The notes under the pieces were generated by a model, which was given only the letters and a program-made list of their open reading frames with translations, did no database searches and was not told the DNA's origin. The translations under genes and the position numbers were made by a program. A stretch of DNA of 41,429 nt, taken from positions 1 through 41,429 of the forward strand of contig NZ_QUGI01000012.1 in assembly GCF_003478995.1 (NCBI RefSeq), given 5' to 3'. The stretch comes from Pseudoflavonifractor sp. AF19-9AC (GTDB lineage: Bacteria; Bacillota; Clostridia; Oscillospirales; Oscillospiraceae). Positions within the stretch are counted from its first letter, which is position 1, and every line of letters starts with the position of its first letter. Shown one piece after another: positions 1 to 7,981 of the stretch.

Positions 1-824
1 CCTCCCGCTGTACCGGCGGCTGCGGCGCTTCCGGCCGCGGCTCCGGCGGCGGTACTGCCTCCCACGGTACCGGCGGCCGCTCCGCTTCCGGTGCCCATGG
101 CGGTGGCCCCTGCCAGGGCGGCGCTCCCCGCCTGGGCCATAACCTGTCCGGCCATGGCGGAAGCCGCCGCACCTTCCAGGACGGAGGCAGCTGCCTCCTG
201 CCGCAGGAAATACACCAGCAGCAGAATGGGGCTGACGCTGTAGAGCTTGATGCCCTTGCGCTCGTACTCCTCCACACCGGCGCGGATGGCCTTTCGGGCG
301 TAATTGAGGCGGCTCTTCACCGTGCCCTCGCTGGTGTCCATGGCCTGGGCAATGTCTTTGACGCTCATTTCGTCGTAATAATAGAACAGCACGCACATGC
401 GCTGCTCCGGGGACAGGCCGTCCACCAGACCCAGAATCATGCGGCGGGTCTCCTCGTTGTCCAGCGCCTTTTCCGGCACCAGCGTCTCGTCCAGGTTCTC
501 CATGGCATCCAGCATGGAGTTGCCTTCCTCGTCCTCGGGGATCTGCCACTCCTTGTGGGGGGCGGACAGCAGGTGGCGGCAGCGGTTGGCGGTAATGCCG
601 TTCACCCAGCCCCAGAAGGCGGCAGGCTCCCGCAGCTTGTCCAGGCTGGTGATCATGGTGATCAGCACATCCTGGACGGCGTCCTGGGCGTCCTCCTCCT
701 TGTTCAGCATCTTTTTGCAGTGGTAATAGACCCTATTCTGGGCCTTCCGCACCAGAGCATCCTGGGCATCCGGATCCCCCTCCCGGGCGCGCTGGATCAA
801 TGTGGTCAGATTTTCCTGTTCCAT
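1..824 (-). CDS. ECF-type sigma factor, 3' end cut by window edge
   Basis: My translation of the minus strand from 824 gives an RNA polymerase sigma factor of the sigma-70/ECF type. Region 2 is seen in residues ~1-75 (HCKKMLNKEEDAQDAVQDVL) and region 4 in ~145-190, with the helix-turn-helix text MSVKDIAQAMDTSEGTVKSR. Such factors direct core polymerase to a small regulon, usually under an anti-sigma partner. After ~residue 195 there is a short hydrophobic stretch (SPILLLVYFL) and then a long Ala/Gly/Ser-rich tail that is still open at base 1. The tail is longer than a usual ECF factor and may lead to a fused C-terminal sensor or anti-sigma part outside the window. Start ATG at 824 has AGAAAGG about 12 bases upstream. 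The sigma assignment is firm; the target genes are unknown. Confidence 0.88.
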   Translation of the reverse strand, partial: MEQENLTTLIQRAREGDPDAQDALVRKAQNRVYYHCKKMLNKEEDAQDAVQDVLITMITSLDKLREPAAFWGWVNGITANRCRHLLSAPHKEWQIPEDEEGNSMLDAMENLDETLVPEKALDNEETRRMILGLVDGLSPEQRMCVLFYYYDEMSVKDIAQAMDTSEGTVKSRLNYARKAIRAGVEEYERKGIKLYSVSPILLLVYFLRQEAAASVLEGAAASAMAGQVMAQAGSAALAGATAMGTGSGAAAGTVGGSTAAGAAAGSAAAAGTAG

Positions 825-960
825 CCCAATTTCTCGACCTTTCTATCTGTTTTGTCATCCCCTGGGGCATTGGATGCTCCTCCGCGTCCATCAGAAGACA
901 GAGGCGGAGGAATTGGAAGAAGGGAATGTATCTCATGAGAAAGGAGCCTCTTTTCTTATT

Positions 961-989
961 ATTTTACAAAGGTCCCCACAAAAACGCAA
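961..989 (-). promoter_or_regulatory. possible sigma-A promoter for the ECF factor gene
   Basis: Read on the minus strand, TTGCGT (984-989), a 17-bp spacer and TAAAAT (961-966) resemble a weak housekeeping promoter 137 bases upstream of the sigma-factor start. It is the best match by eye in the 825-1154 interval, which otherwise shows no convincing gene. Confidence 0.35.
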
Positions 990-1154
990 GCGCTCCACCT
1001 CCCTTTCTGTCATATAGTGCCGGCAGCGGGGCCATCGGTTTTATCCGGCAAAATATTTTTTTGCCGCACTCAGGCCCGTCTCTGGCCAACATCAGGTTTC
1101 CTTTTCCTGCCCCCAACCGCATGTTCCGGTGCAAAGCGCCTCCTTCGGGCAGCA

Positions 1155-1188
1155 AAAAGCCTCGGGAGCCGAAGCTCCCGAGGCTTTT
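1155..1188 (-). terminator. rho-independent terminator after the beta-helix lipoprotein gene
   Basis: The stem AAAAGCCTCGGGAG pairs with CTCCCGAGGCTTTT around a 6-base loop, so a U-run follows on either strand. It lies 86 bases downstream of the minus-strand gene ending at 1274 and insulates it from the sigma-factor gene. Confidence 0.85.
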
Positions 1189-1273
1189 ATGTCTGCGGGG
1201 CAGATGGTACTGTCCTGTGCATCTCTGGGGCAAAAGGGAGCGCCGGGGGAATCCCCCGCTCCATCCTGGTTCG

Positions 1274-3628
1274 TTACCAGTTTGCGTCGCCCCACCGCTC
1301 TCTGGAGAGGCTCAGCACTTCTCCGCTGCTGTCACCCAGCATGTCAACCACGCCCTCCGCGACGTTTTCACTCCAGTAGCAAGGGGCGGAGACACTGGAG
1401 AGGAACACACGGTCGGAGAACTGAGCATAGCAGTTTCCTTCAAAGTCCGGCAGGTACTCGGGCACATAGGTCCGGATATACACCAGACACTCCCCCGCGG
1501 CAAAAAACACATTGTCCCGCACCTCCACGGTGCCGTCCTGCATATTGGGTCCTCCGTCAATGGTAAAGGAGCCTGTGGTATAGCCGTGTACCTCCTCGCC
1601 ATTATCGGTCCAATTGCTCATGGCACTGTAAAAGACATAGTTGTCCCGGAAACTGATGTTGCGGAACTGGTGGTCCGGGTTGGCCTCCTCGTCCCAGTTA
1701 AAGTACAGCATGGCGGCGGAACAGTGGTAAAACACGTTTCCTTCCACCACCACGTCGGTCACGTCAAAGGTCCGGCCACTGAACTCGATGGCGGTCTCCA
1801 ACCCCAGCCCCTCCTGGTAGGTCTCGTGGACATAGTTGTTTCGGAAGGTATTGTGGCTGGAGCTGGCTCCGCCCACACCGCCGTTGCGCTGGACACCGGC
1901 CGCATAGCCGGTGATGGTGTCCAGGGCGTAGGAGGCGCTGCATCCTCCGCCCCAGCCCAGCTCGCAGTTCTGCACCAGGACGCCCTGGCACTCGGGCGCT
2001 ACGGAGAGGATGTTTCGCCCCGTGTAGAGCACGGAGAGGTTGTCGATGACCACATCGTCCTGCACACCGTCAAAGGGCGCATAGGGGGAGAGAAACTCCA
2101 GATCGGGATAGAGCTCGCCGGGGTTACCCTGGTCGCAGCGGAGATACAGCGGCCCATCGGCGGTGAGGCAGTACTGCTCCCTCCCGCCGGTGTCCACCCA
2201 GCCCAGCAGATAGATGGGCAGGGTGTCGGGAAGACCGTTGCTGGCCTGGGAGAAGAAGGTCAGATCCTCCGTCAGGTGTACGGCGGGGTCAAATTCCGGC
2301 AGAGCGGCCTGCTCCTCCGCGGCCTGCTCCGTCTGGTCGGTGAGCCACAGATTGGACAGAACCTGATAGGTCTCCCCGTTCCAGAAGGGCTGGACTTTTT
2401 CCGCCGCCAGATTTTCACCTAAGGCAATGGACCCGCAGTCCAGCATGGGGCGGTAGTAGACCCAGATTTTGCTGCCGTCGTCCCCCTCGTACCACAAGGA
2501 CCACTTGTCCTCTCCCCCGCCGTTTTCCACCGAGCCGTACAGCCTCGGCTTCTCCCCTTCGCCGTAGGCGGAGTAGGTCACGCCGGGCCGGGTGTACACC
2601 TGGACGGCCCGCCACACGTCGCCCCGGCGGAAGAACACCGCGTCGCCGTAGTTCAGCTCCGCCTGATTGAGCCGGTCAATGGTGGCCCAGGCGGTCTCGG
2701 GACTGGTGCCGTCGGCACCGTCGTCGCCGTCATTGGAAAGGTAATAGGCTGTCCCCGTATAGGTCTCGCCGGGGACAAAGGTGTCGCTCTTCACAATCTT
2801 CGTTTCGCTGGTGAGAATGGCGTCCCGCCGGGCCTGCCCCTCCTGAAGGAGCTCCTCCGCCCGAGCGGTGACCGCCTGGTCCTCGGGGAACTGAGCCGCG
2901 GTCTCCGGGCGGCTCTCAAACAGCCGCACCGCCGCCACCGCCCCAGCCTCATAGGTCAACGGCTCCGTGAGGTTCATTGTGAAGGTATCATAGGAGAAAT
3001 CCAGCAGCGGCGCGCCGGTGACCAGGGACAGGCGGCTGATGGCATAGTTCTGACTGGCGTTGAGATAGTTCAGCTCCTGCCCGTCTTCCATCTGGCTGGA
3101 GATGGAATCGCAGGTGCGGTCCCACTGCTCCTCCCCCTCCTCAAAGAGGGCATAGCCGCCCCGGATGTCGGTACCGAAGGCGTCCCAGTCCTCGTCCGTC
3201 CGGCCGCCGATGAGATAGGGGGCAAAGCCGTCGGTGAATTCGGTAGCGTCCATCCGCTCAGCGGCGTAGAGCAGGAGCATGGCCCCGTAGTCCCGGTAGA
3301 TTTCTTCCTCCGAGGCCCCTGCGGTCAGCTCACTCCATCCGTCCACATCCCCGCCGCTGGCGGCAATGACCGCCGTCAGCAGATCCACCATCTCCCGCTC
3401 GGTGATAACCGCCTCACGGTCCCGCTCCGGCTCCTCCCCAAAGCCGTACCAGAATGCCCGCTCATACTCTGTCTCGGGAGCGGCGCCTGTGGGAAATGTC
3501 CAGCCATTCCCCGCCTCGCCCGCGGAGCCCCCTTCCTGGGGCCCCGCCTGTCCAGAGCAGCCCGAAGCCGGAATCAGAAACGCCGCAGTGATTGCGGCGG
3601 CAAGCATCCGCTTCCACATCCGTTTCAT
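1274..3628 (-). CDS. secreted right-handed parallel beta-helix lipoprotein (784 aa)
   Basis: The N-terminus has two Lys/Arg, a hydrophobic core and the lipobox PASGC (Cys ~24), so it should be a lipid-anchored surface protein. Residues ~30-280 are a helical-looking, acidic N-domain I do not recognise. Residues ~290-380 read like the start of a pectate-lyase-type beta-helix (YYLSNDGDDGADGTSPETAW, then GDAVFFRRGD). The later part holds Asn-rich repeating turns such as VVIDNLSVLYTG, NTFRNNYVHETYQEG and VVEGNVFYHCS, typical of right-handed parallel beta-helix repeats. Family members are often polysaccharide lyases or glycosidases, but I cannot name catalytic residues, so the substrate is open. 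It follows the 206-residue lipoprotein gene by 27 bases and is probably cotranscribed with it. Confidence 0.8.
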   Translation of the reverse strand: MKRMWKRMLAAAITAAFLIPASGCSGQAGPQEGGSAGEAGNGWTFPTGAAPETEYERAFWYGFGEEPERDREAVITEREMVDLLTAVIAASGGDVDGWSELTAGASEEEIYRDYGAMLLLYAAERMDATEFTDGFAPYLIGGRTDEDWDAFGTDIRGGYALFEEGEEQWDRTCDSISSQMEDGQELNYLNASQNYAISRLSLVTGAPLLDFSYDTFTMNLTEPLTYEAGAVAAVRLFESRPETAAQFPEDQAVTARAEELLQEGQARRDAILTSETKIVKSDTFVPGETYTGTAYYLSNDGDDGADGTSPETAWATIDRLNQAELNYGDAVFFRRGDVWRAVQVYTRPGVTYSAYGEGEKPRLYGSVENGGGEDKWSLWYEGDDGSKIWVYYRPMLDCGSIALGENLAAEKVQPFWNGETYQVLSNLWLTDQTEQAAEEQAALPEFDPAVHLTEDLTFFSQASNGLPDTLPIYLLGWVDTGGREQYCLTADGPLYLRCDQGNPGELYPDLEFLSPYAPFDGVQDDVVIDNLSVLYTGRNILSVAPECQGVLVQNCELGWGGGCSASYALDTITGYAAGVQRNGGVGGASSSHNTFRNNYVHETYQEGLGLETAIEFSGRTFDVTDVVVEGNVFYHCSAAMLYFNWDEEANPDHQFRNISFRDNYVFYSAMSNWTDNGEEVHGYTTGSFTIDGGPNMQDGTVEVRDNVFFAAGECLVYIRTYVPEYLPDFEGNCYAQFSDRVFLSSVSAPCYWSENVAEGVVDMLGDSSGEVLSLSRERWGDANW

Positions 3629-3655
3629 CTCTCCCCTTCTGCAAGTATAAATCCG

Positions 3656-4276
3656 TTATTCCAGACTGGAAGCGCTGAGCCACAAAGCGGCGGTGTCCCC
3701 GTCAAACAGCTCCTGGGGCGCAGTGAGATAGATGCTGCCGAAAGACTCCTCCCCCTGGAGCAGCACATAGTAGCACAGCTGGCCATCCTCCTGGGTGAAC
3801 TGGGCGGCGTAATTTCCGTACTCGTCGTAGTTAAACACCGTCCCCTCGGGCACGGAGTTCTGGACGCCGCTGCGGGTGGAATATTCCTCCAGGTCGGCGG
3901 GCAGCGCCGCGCCCGCCATCTCATAGGCCTCCGCGCCAAAGCGGTTGGCCTGAATGTAGTAGCCGTCCTTCTGGAAGATGGCATAGCGGTTGGGCAGGGG
4001 CTCGGTGATCTCACCGGATTCCATGGCGAAGCCCTCGGGCAGTTGGAAGGTGCCCAGGCCCTCCACGGCGTATTCCACCAGGGTCTCCTGCTCCTCCTGG
4101 GAGGAGGCGCTGCTCTGGGCGGAGCTCACGGCGCCTGGGTCAGCGCTGCTGCCGGCGCCGCTGCCCGAGTTCTCCCCTGAGCTGCTGGTCCCCGGCGTGG
4201 TCTGGCTGCCGCAGGCGGTCAGCGCCAGCGCCAGACAACCGGCAAGGCAGAGGGCAATCCATTTGTTTCGTTTCAT
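3656..4276 (-). CDS. small lipoprotein of unknown function (206 aa)
   Basis: ATG at 4276 is preferred to the upstream in-frame ATG at 4294 because GGAGG sits 8 bases before it. The protein begins MKRNKWIALC and has lipobox LTAC, followed by a Ser/Gly/Ala-rich linker (~20-60) that would hold the folded part away from the membrane. The remaining ~140 residues (FQLPEGFAMESGEITEPLPN, later GSIYLTAPQELFDGD) match no family I can name. It lies between the kinase gene (95 bases upstream) and the beta-helix gene, all on the minus strand, so a common transcript is likely. It could be a partner or substrate-binding accessory of the beta-helix protein, but that is only context. Confidence 0.75.
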   Translation of the reverse strand: MKRNKWIALCLAGCLALALTACGSQTTPGTSSSGENSGSGAGSSADPGAVSSAQSSASSQEEQETLVEYAVEGLGTFQLPEGFAMESGEITEPLPNRYAIFQKDGYYIQANRFGAEAYEMAGAALPADLEEYSTRSGVQNSVPEGTVFNYDEYGNYAAQFTQEDGQLCYYVLLQGEESFGSIYLTAPQELFDGDTAALWLSASSLE

Positions 4277-4370
4277 TGTTTCTTCCTCCTTCATGGTCAG
4301 CCACAGCTGAGATTTTCTTCAGCATACCATGTCCGGAGGAAAAATTGGTGCGCAGTCTGCGTACTGTTTC

Positions 4371-6221
4371 CTATTCAAACACCATCTCAAAGGGCGCCTG
4401 TGCCAGCTGCTCCTGGGCTTGGTCCTGATGCTGCTGACTCAAAATCAGCCGCTCCAGCCAGGGGCAGTCCAGCAGGGGGGTAAAGTCGCGAATGGGATTG
4501 TCCTTCAAAATCACTTCCACCAAAACCGGCAGTTCCGGCAGGAAGGACACTTCCGTAAGGCCGGTCTCCCCCAGATTCAGGGCCCTCAGGCCGGGGAAGG
4601 CGGCCAGCGCCTCCGGATGTTTCAGGGTGCAGCCGCACAAATCCAGCTCCTGCAGCCTCTGCAGCTTTGTCAGCAGGGCCAGGTCCACACCCTTGGTGGA
4701 ATAAAGCCGCAGCTGCTCCAAATTGGTCAGTCCACCCAGGGTCTGGGCCGCCCCCTCCGGCATGCTGCCGGTGATCAGCTGGGTGAGGTTGGGACAGGTC
4801 TCCAGGGGGGTATAGTCCGTCACCCAGGTGGTGCGCACATTGAGAGACTGAAGCTCACTGCCTGCAAACACCTCCACCGAGGTGATTCCCGTGGCCTCCA
4901 GGGTCACCTCCCGCAGCTTGGGCAATTCTTCCAGCACCTGTATAGAACGCACGGGGTTTTCCCCCAAATCCAGCACCTGGAGCCGGGTCAGCCCGGACAG
5001 GGGGCTGAGATCGGATACCTCATTTCCCGTGAGGCTCAGGTACTCCAGGGGCAGCTGGGCCAGAGAGGTCAGGTCGGAAATCTGCTGATAGTCCAGAATA
5101 AGCACCTTTAAATTGACACACTGCTCCAGCAGCGCCAGATCCTCATCGCTGATATCCCCATGGGCCCGCTCCTCCATATAAAGATCGTGGGCCCAATTGA
5201 CCATTTCCTCATGCTCATGGATGGTGTCCACCAGTTCCTGTCCGCACACCAGCAGCTGCTCCACCTCCCCAAGCCGCTGGGTGGGAATGGGTTCGCCCGC
5301 CTCCAGCTGCAGCTCCTGGCGCAGCGCGTCCTCCAGCAGGGAGGACTGGACCTGTGCTTCCCCCGCCGGGGTCCACAAAAGCAGCAGGAGAATGGCCGCG
5401 CACAGTATGCCTCCGGCCGCCCCTGCCGCAAGCCCCAGCCGGGGGTATTTCAGCGCCCGATATACCGCCCCAACGGATGCATAGCGGTTTTTGGGGTCAA
5501 AGGCGGTGCAGCGGCGGATCACCCGGGTCAGATAGTCAGGACCGCTGTGCTGTTTGGAGGGTTCAAAGCTGCCGGTGAGTAAAAAGCGCATCAGGATCCC
5601 CAGGCTGTAAAGGTCGGAGCGCTGATCGGTCTGCTGATAGCCAAACTGCTCCGGCGGAGCGGTGACCTGAGTACCCAAAAACACCGTGTCCCCCTGCTGC
5701 TCCGGCCGGTAGCGCCGGGCGGCCCCCAGGTCAATGAGATGACACCGGCCGGCTGGGTCCATAACCACATTTTGGGGCTTCACATCCCGGCAGATGACCG
5801 GTGGATTTTGGCGGTGCAGATAACTCAGCACCTGGCACAGGGACAGCGCCGCCGCCCGCACCTTTTCCCGGGAAAGGGGGCCTTGGGACATCACCTGCTC
5901 ATAAAGGCTGACTCCCTCTACATACTCCCGGATCAGATACTCCCTTCCCTCCCATTCCAAATAAGCCATGGGCCTGGGCAGCTGGGGGTGCCGCAGTCCC
6001 CGCAGCAGCTCATACTCCTGCTTCAGCGTGTCCTCCCGTCCAGCCGGCTGGATTTTCAAAACCGCAGGCCATCCAGCCCGGTCATGGACCAGATACACCT
6101 GCCGCTCCCCGTCTTTCAGGCAGGCCTGGAGGCTGTACTGAGCACTCAGGCAGGGAGGCAGCAACTGCGCATCCAGCACCTTGGTCTGATACTCCCGCAA
6201 AAATTGTTCCTTCATCCCCAT
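4371..6221 (-). CDS. transmembrane Ser/Thr protein kinase with extracellular LRR domain
   Basis: Residues ~30-255 form a Hanks-type kinase: ATP-binding Lys in AVLKIQ, catalytic loop CRDVKPQNVV, metal-binding DLGAA (DFG changed to DLG) and APPEQFG at the activation end. A juxtamembrane segment leads to one membrane helix (~264-285, AAGAAGGILCAAILLLLL). The outer part has a spacer (~290-370), then about ten 22-residue leucine-rich repeats of SDS22 style (LEYLSLTGNEVSDLSPLSGL). Bacterial kinases of this topology usually carry PASTA repeats outside, so LRRs suggest sensing of protein or glycan ligands. Start at 6221 (AGGGAG 7 bases before it) lies one base after the stop of the HTH gene, implying translational coupling. 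Activity is likely because the Lys, Asp and Asn residues are intact. Confidence 0.88.
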   Translation of the reverse strand: MGMKEQFLREYQTKVLDAQLLPPCLSAQYSLQACLKDGERQVYLVHDRAGWPAVLKIQPAGREDTLKQEYELLRGLRHPQLPRPMAYLEWEGREYLIREYVEGVSLYEQVMSQGPLSREKVRAAALSLCQVLSYLHRQNPPVICRDVKPQNVVMDPAGRCHLIDLGAARRYRPEQQGDTVFLGTQVTAPPEQFGYQQTDQRSDLYSLGILMRFLLTGSFEPSKQHSGPDYLTRVIRRCTAFDPKNRYASVGAVYRALKYPRLGLAAGAAGGILCAAILLLLLWTPAGEAQVQSSLLEDALRQELQLEAGEPIPTQRLGEVEQLLVCGQELVDTIHEHEEMVNWAHDLYMEERAHGDISDEDLALLEQCVNLKVLILDYQQISDLTSLAQLPLEYLSLTGNEVSDLSPLSGLTRLQVLDLGENPVRSIQVLEELPKLREVTLEATGITSVEVFAGSELQSLNVRTTWVTDYTPLETCPNLTQLITGSMPEGAAQTLGGLTNLEQLRLYSTKGVDLALLTKLQRLQELDLCGCTLKHPEALAAFPGLRALNLGETGLTEVSFLPELPVLVEVILKDNPIRDFTPLLDCPWLERLILSQQHQDQAQEQLAQAPFEMVFE

Positions 6222-6222
6222 G

Positions 6223-6648
6223 TCAGTTCTCCCTGGCATAGAGGCCCCGCTCGGGGAGGGAATTCAGCAGCTCTTCCGTCTCCAGCAGCGTCATGTTTTG
6301 ATTCAATGCGAAAATAATCGCGGCATCCCTGCGTACTCTTGGATAGAGGGCCCCACAGTCCCCCACCGCCAGCAGCCGCTGGGTGTCTTTTAGGGACAGA
6401 TGTAGGGCTAGAGCCGTGCGCAGCAGAATGTCCCGGCCCGGTATCCGCTCGCCCCGCAGAATCTGATAGCCATAGGACTTGCTCACATCCGCGGCAGCCA
6501 TCCACTCCGTGGCCGAGATCCCAGCCCCCTCGATCAGCCTGGACAGCAGCTGTGCGCAGGTAGGCGCTCTTTGCGCCCCCCGTAAGAGCTCTCTCCCGCT
6601 CTCCCGGCCCCGCAGTCTGTGAAACAGCTTGCTTGTGGTGTCCAACAT
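6223..6648 (-). CDS. HTH (XRE-like) protein, partner of the LRR kinase
   Basis: A 141-residue protein with a helix-turn-helix region at ~50-100: SATEWMAAADVSKSYGYQIL followed by RGERIPGRDILLRTALAL, the pattern of Cro/XRE-type DNA-binding domains. The C-terminus (NQNMTLLETEELLNSLPERG) is a helical tail. The gene has a good ribosome site (GGAGGG, 6 bases before ATG) and its own promoter at 6678-6706, and is followed immediately by the kinase gene. The pairing suggests the HTH protein is controlled by, or is a target of, the kinase. Similar XRE-kinase pairs occur in Oscillospiraceae-type genomes, but I cannot cite a characterised one. Confidence 0.72.
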   Translation of the reverse strand: MLDTTSKLFHRLRGRESGRELLRGAQRAPTCAQLLSRLIEGAGISATEWMAAADVSKSYGYQILRGERIPGRDILLRTALALHLSLKDTQRLLAVGDCGALYPRVRRDAAIIFALNQNMTLLETEELLNSLPERGLYAREN

Positions 6649-6677
6649 CTGGTTCCCTCCTCTCCGGTATTAAGTTT

Positions 6678-6706
6678 ATTATAGCGGTAATTAAAAAAAA
6701 GCCCAA
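6678..6706 (-). promoter_or_regulatory. sigma-A promoter of the HTH-kinase operon
   Basis: On the minus strand TTGGGC (6701-6706), a 17-bp spacer holding an 8-base T run, and a perfect TATAAT (6678-6683) precede the HTH gene by ~30 bases. The two lipoprotein genes downstream are probably also read from here. Confidence 0.75.
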
Positions 6707-6774
6707 GTATATTTTTAAATAGCGCTATGGAAGCCCCGCCGCTTCCGCCTAATTCCCACCAAAAGCAGCAAAAA

Positions 6775-6811
6775 AGCGCACGGAACAGAATGGTTTTCTG
6801 TTTCGTGCGCT
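6775..6811 (-). terminator. 16-bp hairpin left of att copy A
   Basis: AGCGCACG..AACAGAA pairs with TTCTGTT.CGTGCGCT (one G-U pair) around a 5-base loop, with T-rich sequence following on the minus strand. Hairpins in the same relative place lie left of att copies B (13047-13078) and C (27087-27126), where each follows an integrase C-terminus. This one may therefore mark the right end of a further, eroded element. Confidence 0.65.
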
Positions 6812-6932
6812 CTCCGGTTCTTCAGGAGTAAGGCAAGCCTTCTGGGGGGCATACCTTATACAAATGTGAACTATGGTGGGGATCAGCAGTCGCCCTGCCG
6901 CTGCATAGTGCACACAGGCAACATGACAACAA

Positions 6933-7146
6933 AAAAATCCTCGAAAACCGAAGTTCTCGAGGATTTTTGGAGCCGCTGGGCAGATTCAAACTGCCGACCT
7001 CATCCTTACCAACTGATTGGGGGCCTTCCAGCCCTTGCTTTTCAATGCTTTCCAGCCATTTTTGCTCCAAAGGACGAGGTCGGCGGCACTCTTTACTCCG
7101 TTGTTTCCATCCGTTCGTTTCCCTGTGTGGGTCAGCGTGTGGGTCA
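6933..7146 (-). repeat. att copy A: terminator, tRNA-Thr(GGT) 3' fragment and arm repeats
   Basis: Three parts are visible. A 12-bp terminator hairpin spans 6933-6968. A 45-nt tRNA fragment spans 7012 to 6968, running from the anticodon loop (TTGGTAA) to CCA. Two direct GTGTGGGTCA repeats lie at 7125-7134 and 7137-7146. This copy is decayed: the T-loop reads TTTGAAT instead of TTCGAAT, and the acceptor strand reads CAGCGGC instead of TAGCAGC. An inverted partial copy of the tRNA text (AAGGACGAGGTCGGC) lies at 7070-7084. No tRNA 5' half adjoins it, so it is not a functional tRNA. The roughly 215-bp unit recurs at 27182-27396 at high identity. Confidence 0.85.
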
Positions 7147-7240
7147 AACTCACAATGCGGGAGGTTTTCCGTAAATGAGACTCCATAGTTTATTTTGATA
7201 GCCTTGTATGCACCGGATCATTTGACTCTTTGAAAAACAA

Positions 7241-7279
7241 AGAAGGACGGAGTCCCCGTTCAGGAATGTCCGTCCTTCT
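7241..7279 (-). terminator. terminator of the WG/SLH operon
   Basis: An 11-bp perfect stem (AGAAGGACGGA with TCCGTCCTTCT), followed on the minus strand by TTGTTTTT, sits 15 bases after the SLH gene. Confidence 0.85.
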
Positions 7280-7294
7280 GCCGTGTCAGTATGT

Positions 7295-7969
7295 TTATGC
7301 TTTTTCGTAAACGCGATAGACCATAAGGATACTCTGTTCTACCGTACAAGTGTCTTTGGGAGAGATGGTGGTAGCGGAAGTGCCGGACATAATGCCGTTC
7401 CCCACCAGTGCAGCCATACTTGCTGCGGCCCAGATGGAAATGTCCCCCCGATCCGAAAACACTTCCATGTTTCCAACGTTGGGAGTCAGGTTTTCTCCCA
7501 GCTTCGCGGAGAGATACTGTGCCGCGCGATCAATCATGGTTGCAATCTGTTCGCGGTTGGTGCTCAGCTTGGGCGCAAATTTCCCATCGCCCACGCCGGC
7601 AATAATTCCAGCCTGACAGGCCTTCAGTACGGCGGGGTTGGTGGTATCGGAAAATGTATCCGGGGAGGCGGCCTCCATCTCTTCTCCCAGCACCGTCTCC
7701 ACCATCTTTACCACAAGCTCCGCAAACTGCTCTCTTGTGATCGTGCCGGTGAACGCCGGATTGTCGGTAAACGCCGGAATCATACCCAGAGCCTTTGCCG
7801 TGTTCACCACATCTTTGGCCCAACCGGAAACTTGCTCTCGCTGAATCTGTTCTTCGGAAAGAATATCCTCCGGCTCATACTGTGTCACGCTCTTGATGGC
7901 CATGGCCGGCACACAGCAGATGCCAACCACAAACGCCAGGCTCAGCAGAATTGAAAGCTTCTTTTTCAT
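7295..7969 (-). CDS. secreted SLH-domain protein (224 aa)
   Basis: A classical signal peptide (MKKKLSILLSLAFVVGICCV, then PAMA) is followed by three surface-layer-homology-like repeats. They lie at roughly residues 45-95 (WAKDVVNTAKALGMIPAFTD), 95-150 (ITREQFAELVVKMVE) and 155-220 (WAAASMAALVGNGIMSGTSA). SLH repeats hold proteins non-covalently on secondary cell-wall polymers. Almost the whole mature chain is SLH, so it has no separate effector domain and may act as an adaptor for its operon partner. The ribosome site AAGGAGAG overlaps the end of the upstream WG-repeat gene, 12 bases away, so the two are cotranscribed. Confidence 0.85.
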   Translation of the reverse strand: MKKKLSILLSLAFVVGICCVPAMAIKSVTQYEPEDILSEEQIQREQVSGWAKDVVNTAKALGMIPAFTDNPAFTGTITREQFAELVVKMVETVLGEEMEAASPDTFSDTTNPAVLKACQAGIIAGVGDGKFAPKLSTNREQIATMIDRAAQYLSAKLGENLTPNVGNMEVFSDRGDISIWAAASMAALVGNGIMSGTSATTISPKDTCTVEQSILMVYRVYEKA

Positions 7970-7981
7970 TCCCGTCTCTCC

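Noticed and set aside
800..2422. 540-residue plus-strand frame
   Set aside because: Crosses a terminator and the antisense of the beta-helix lipoprotein gene; no recognisable domain.
6968..7012. Functional tRNA-Thr at att copy A
   Set aside because: The anticodon stem and acceptor stem 5' strands are missing and the T-loop is mutated; the same lack of a 5' half holds at copies B and C.
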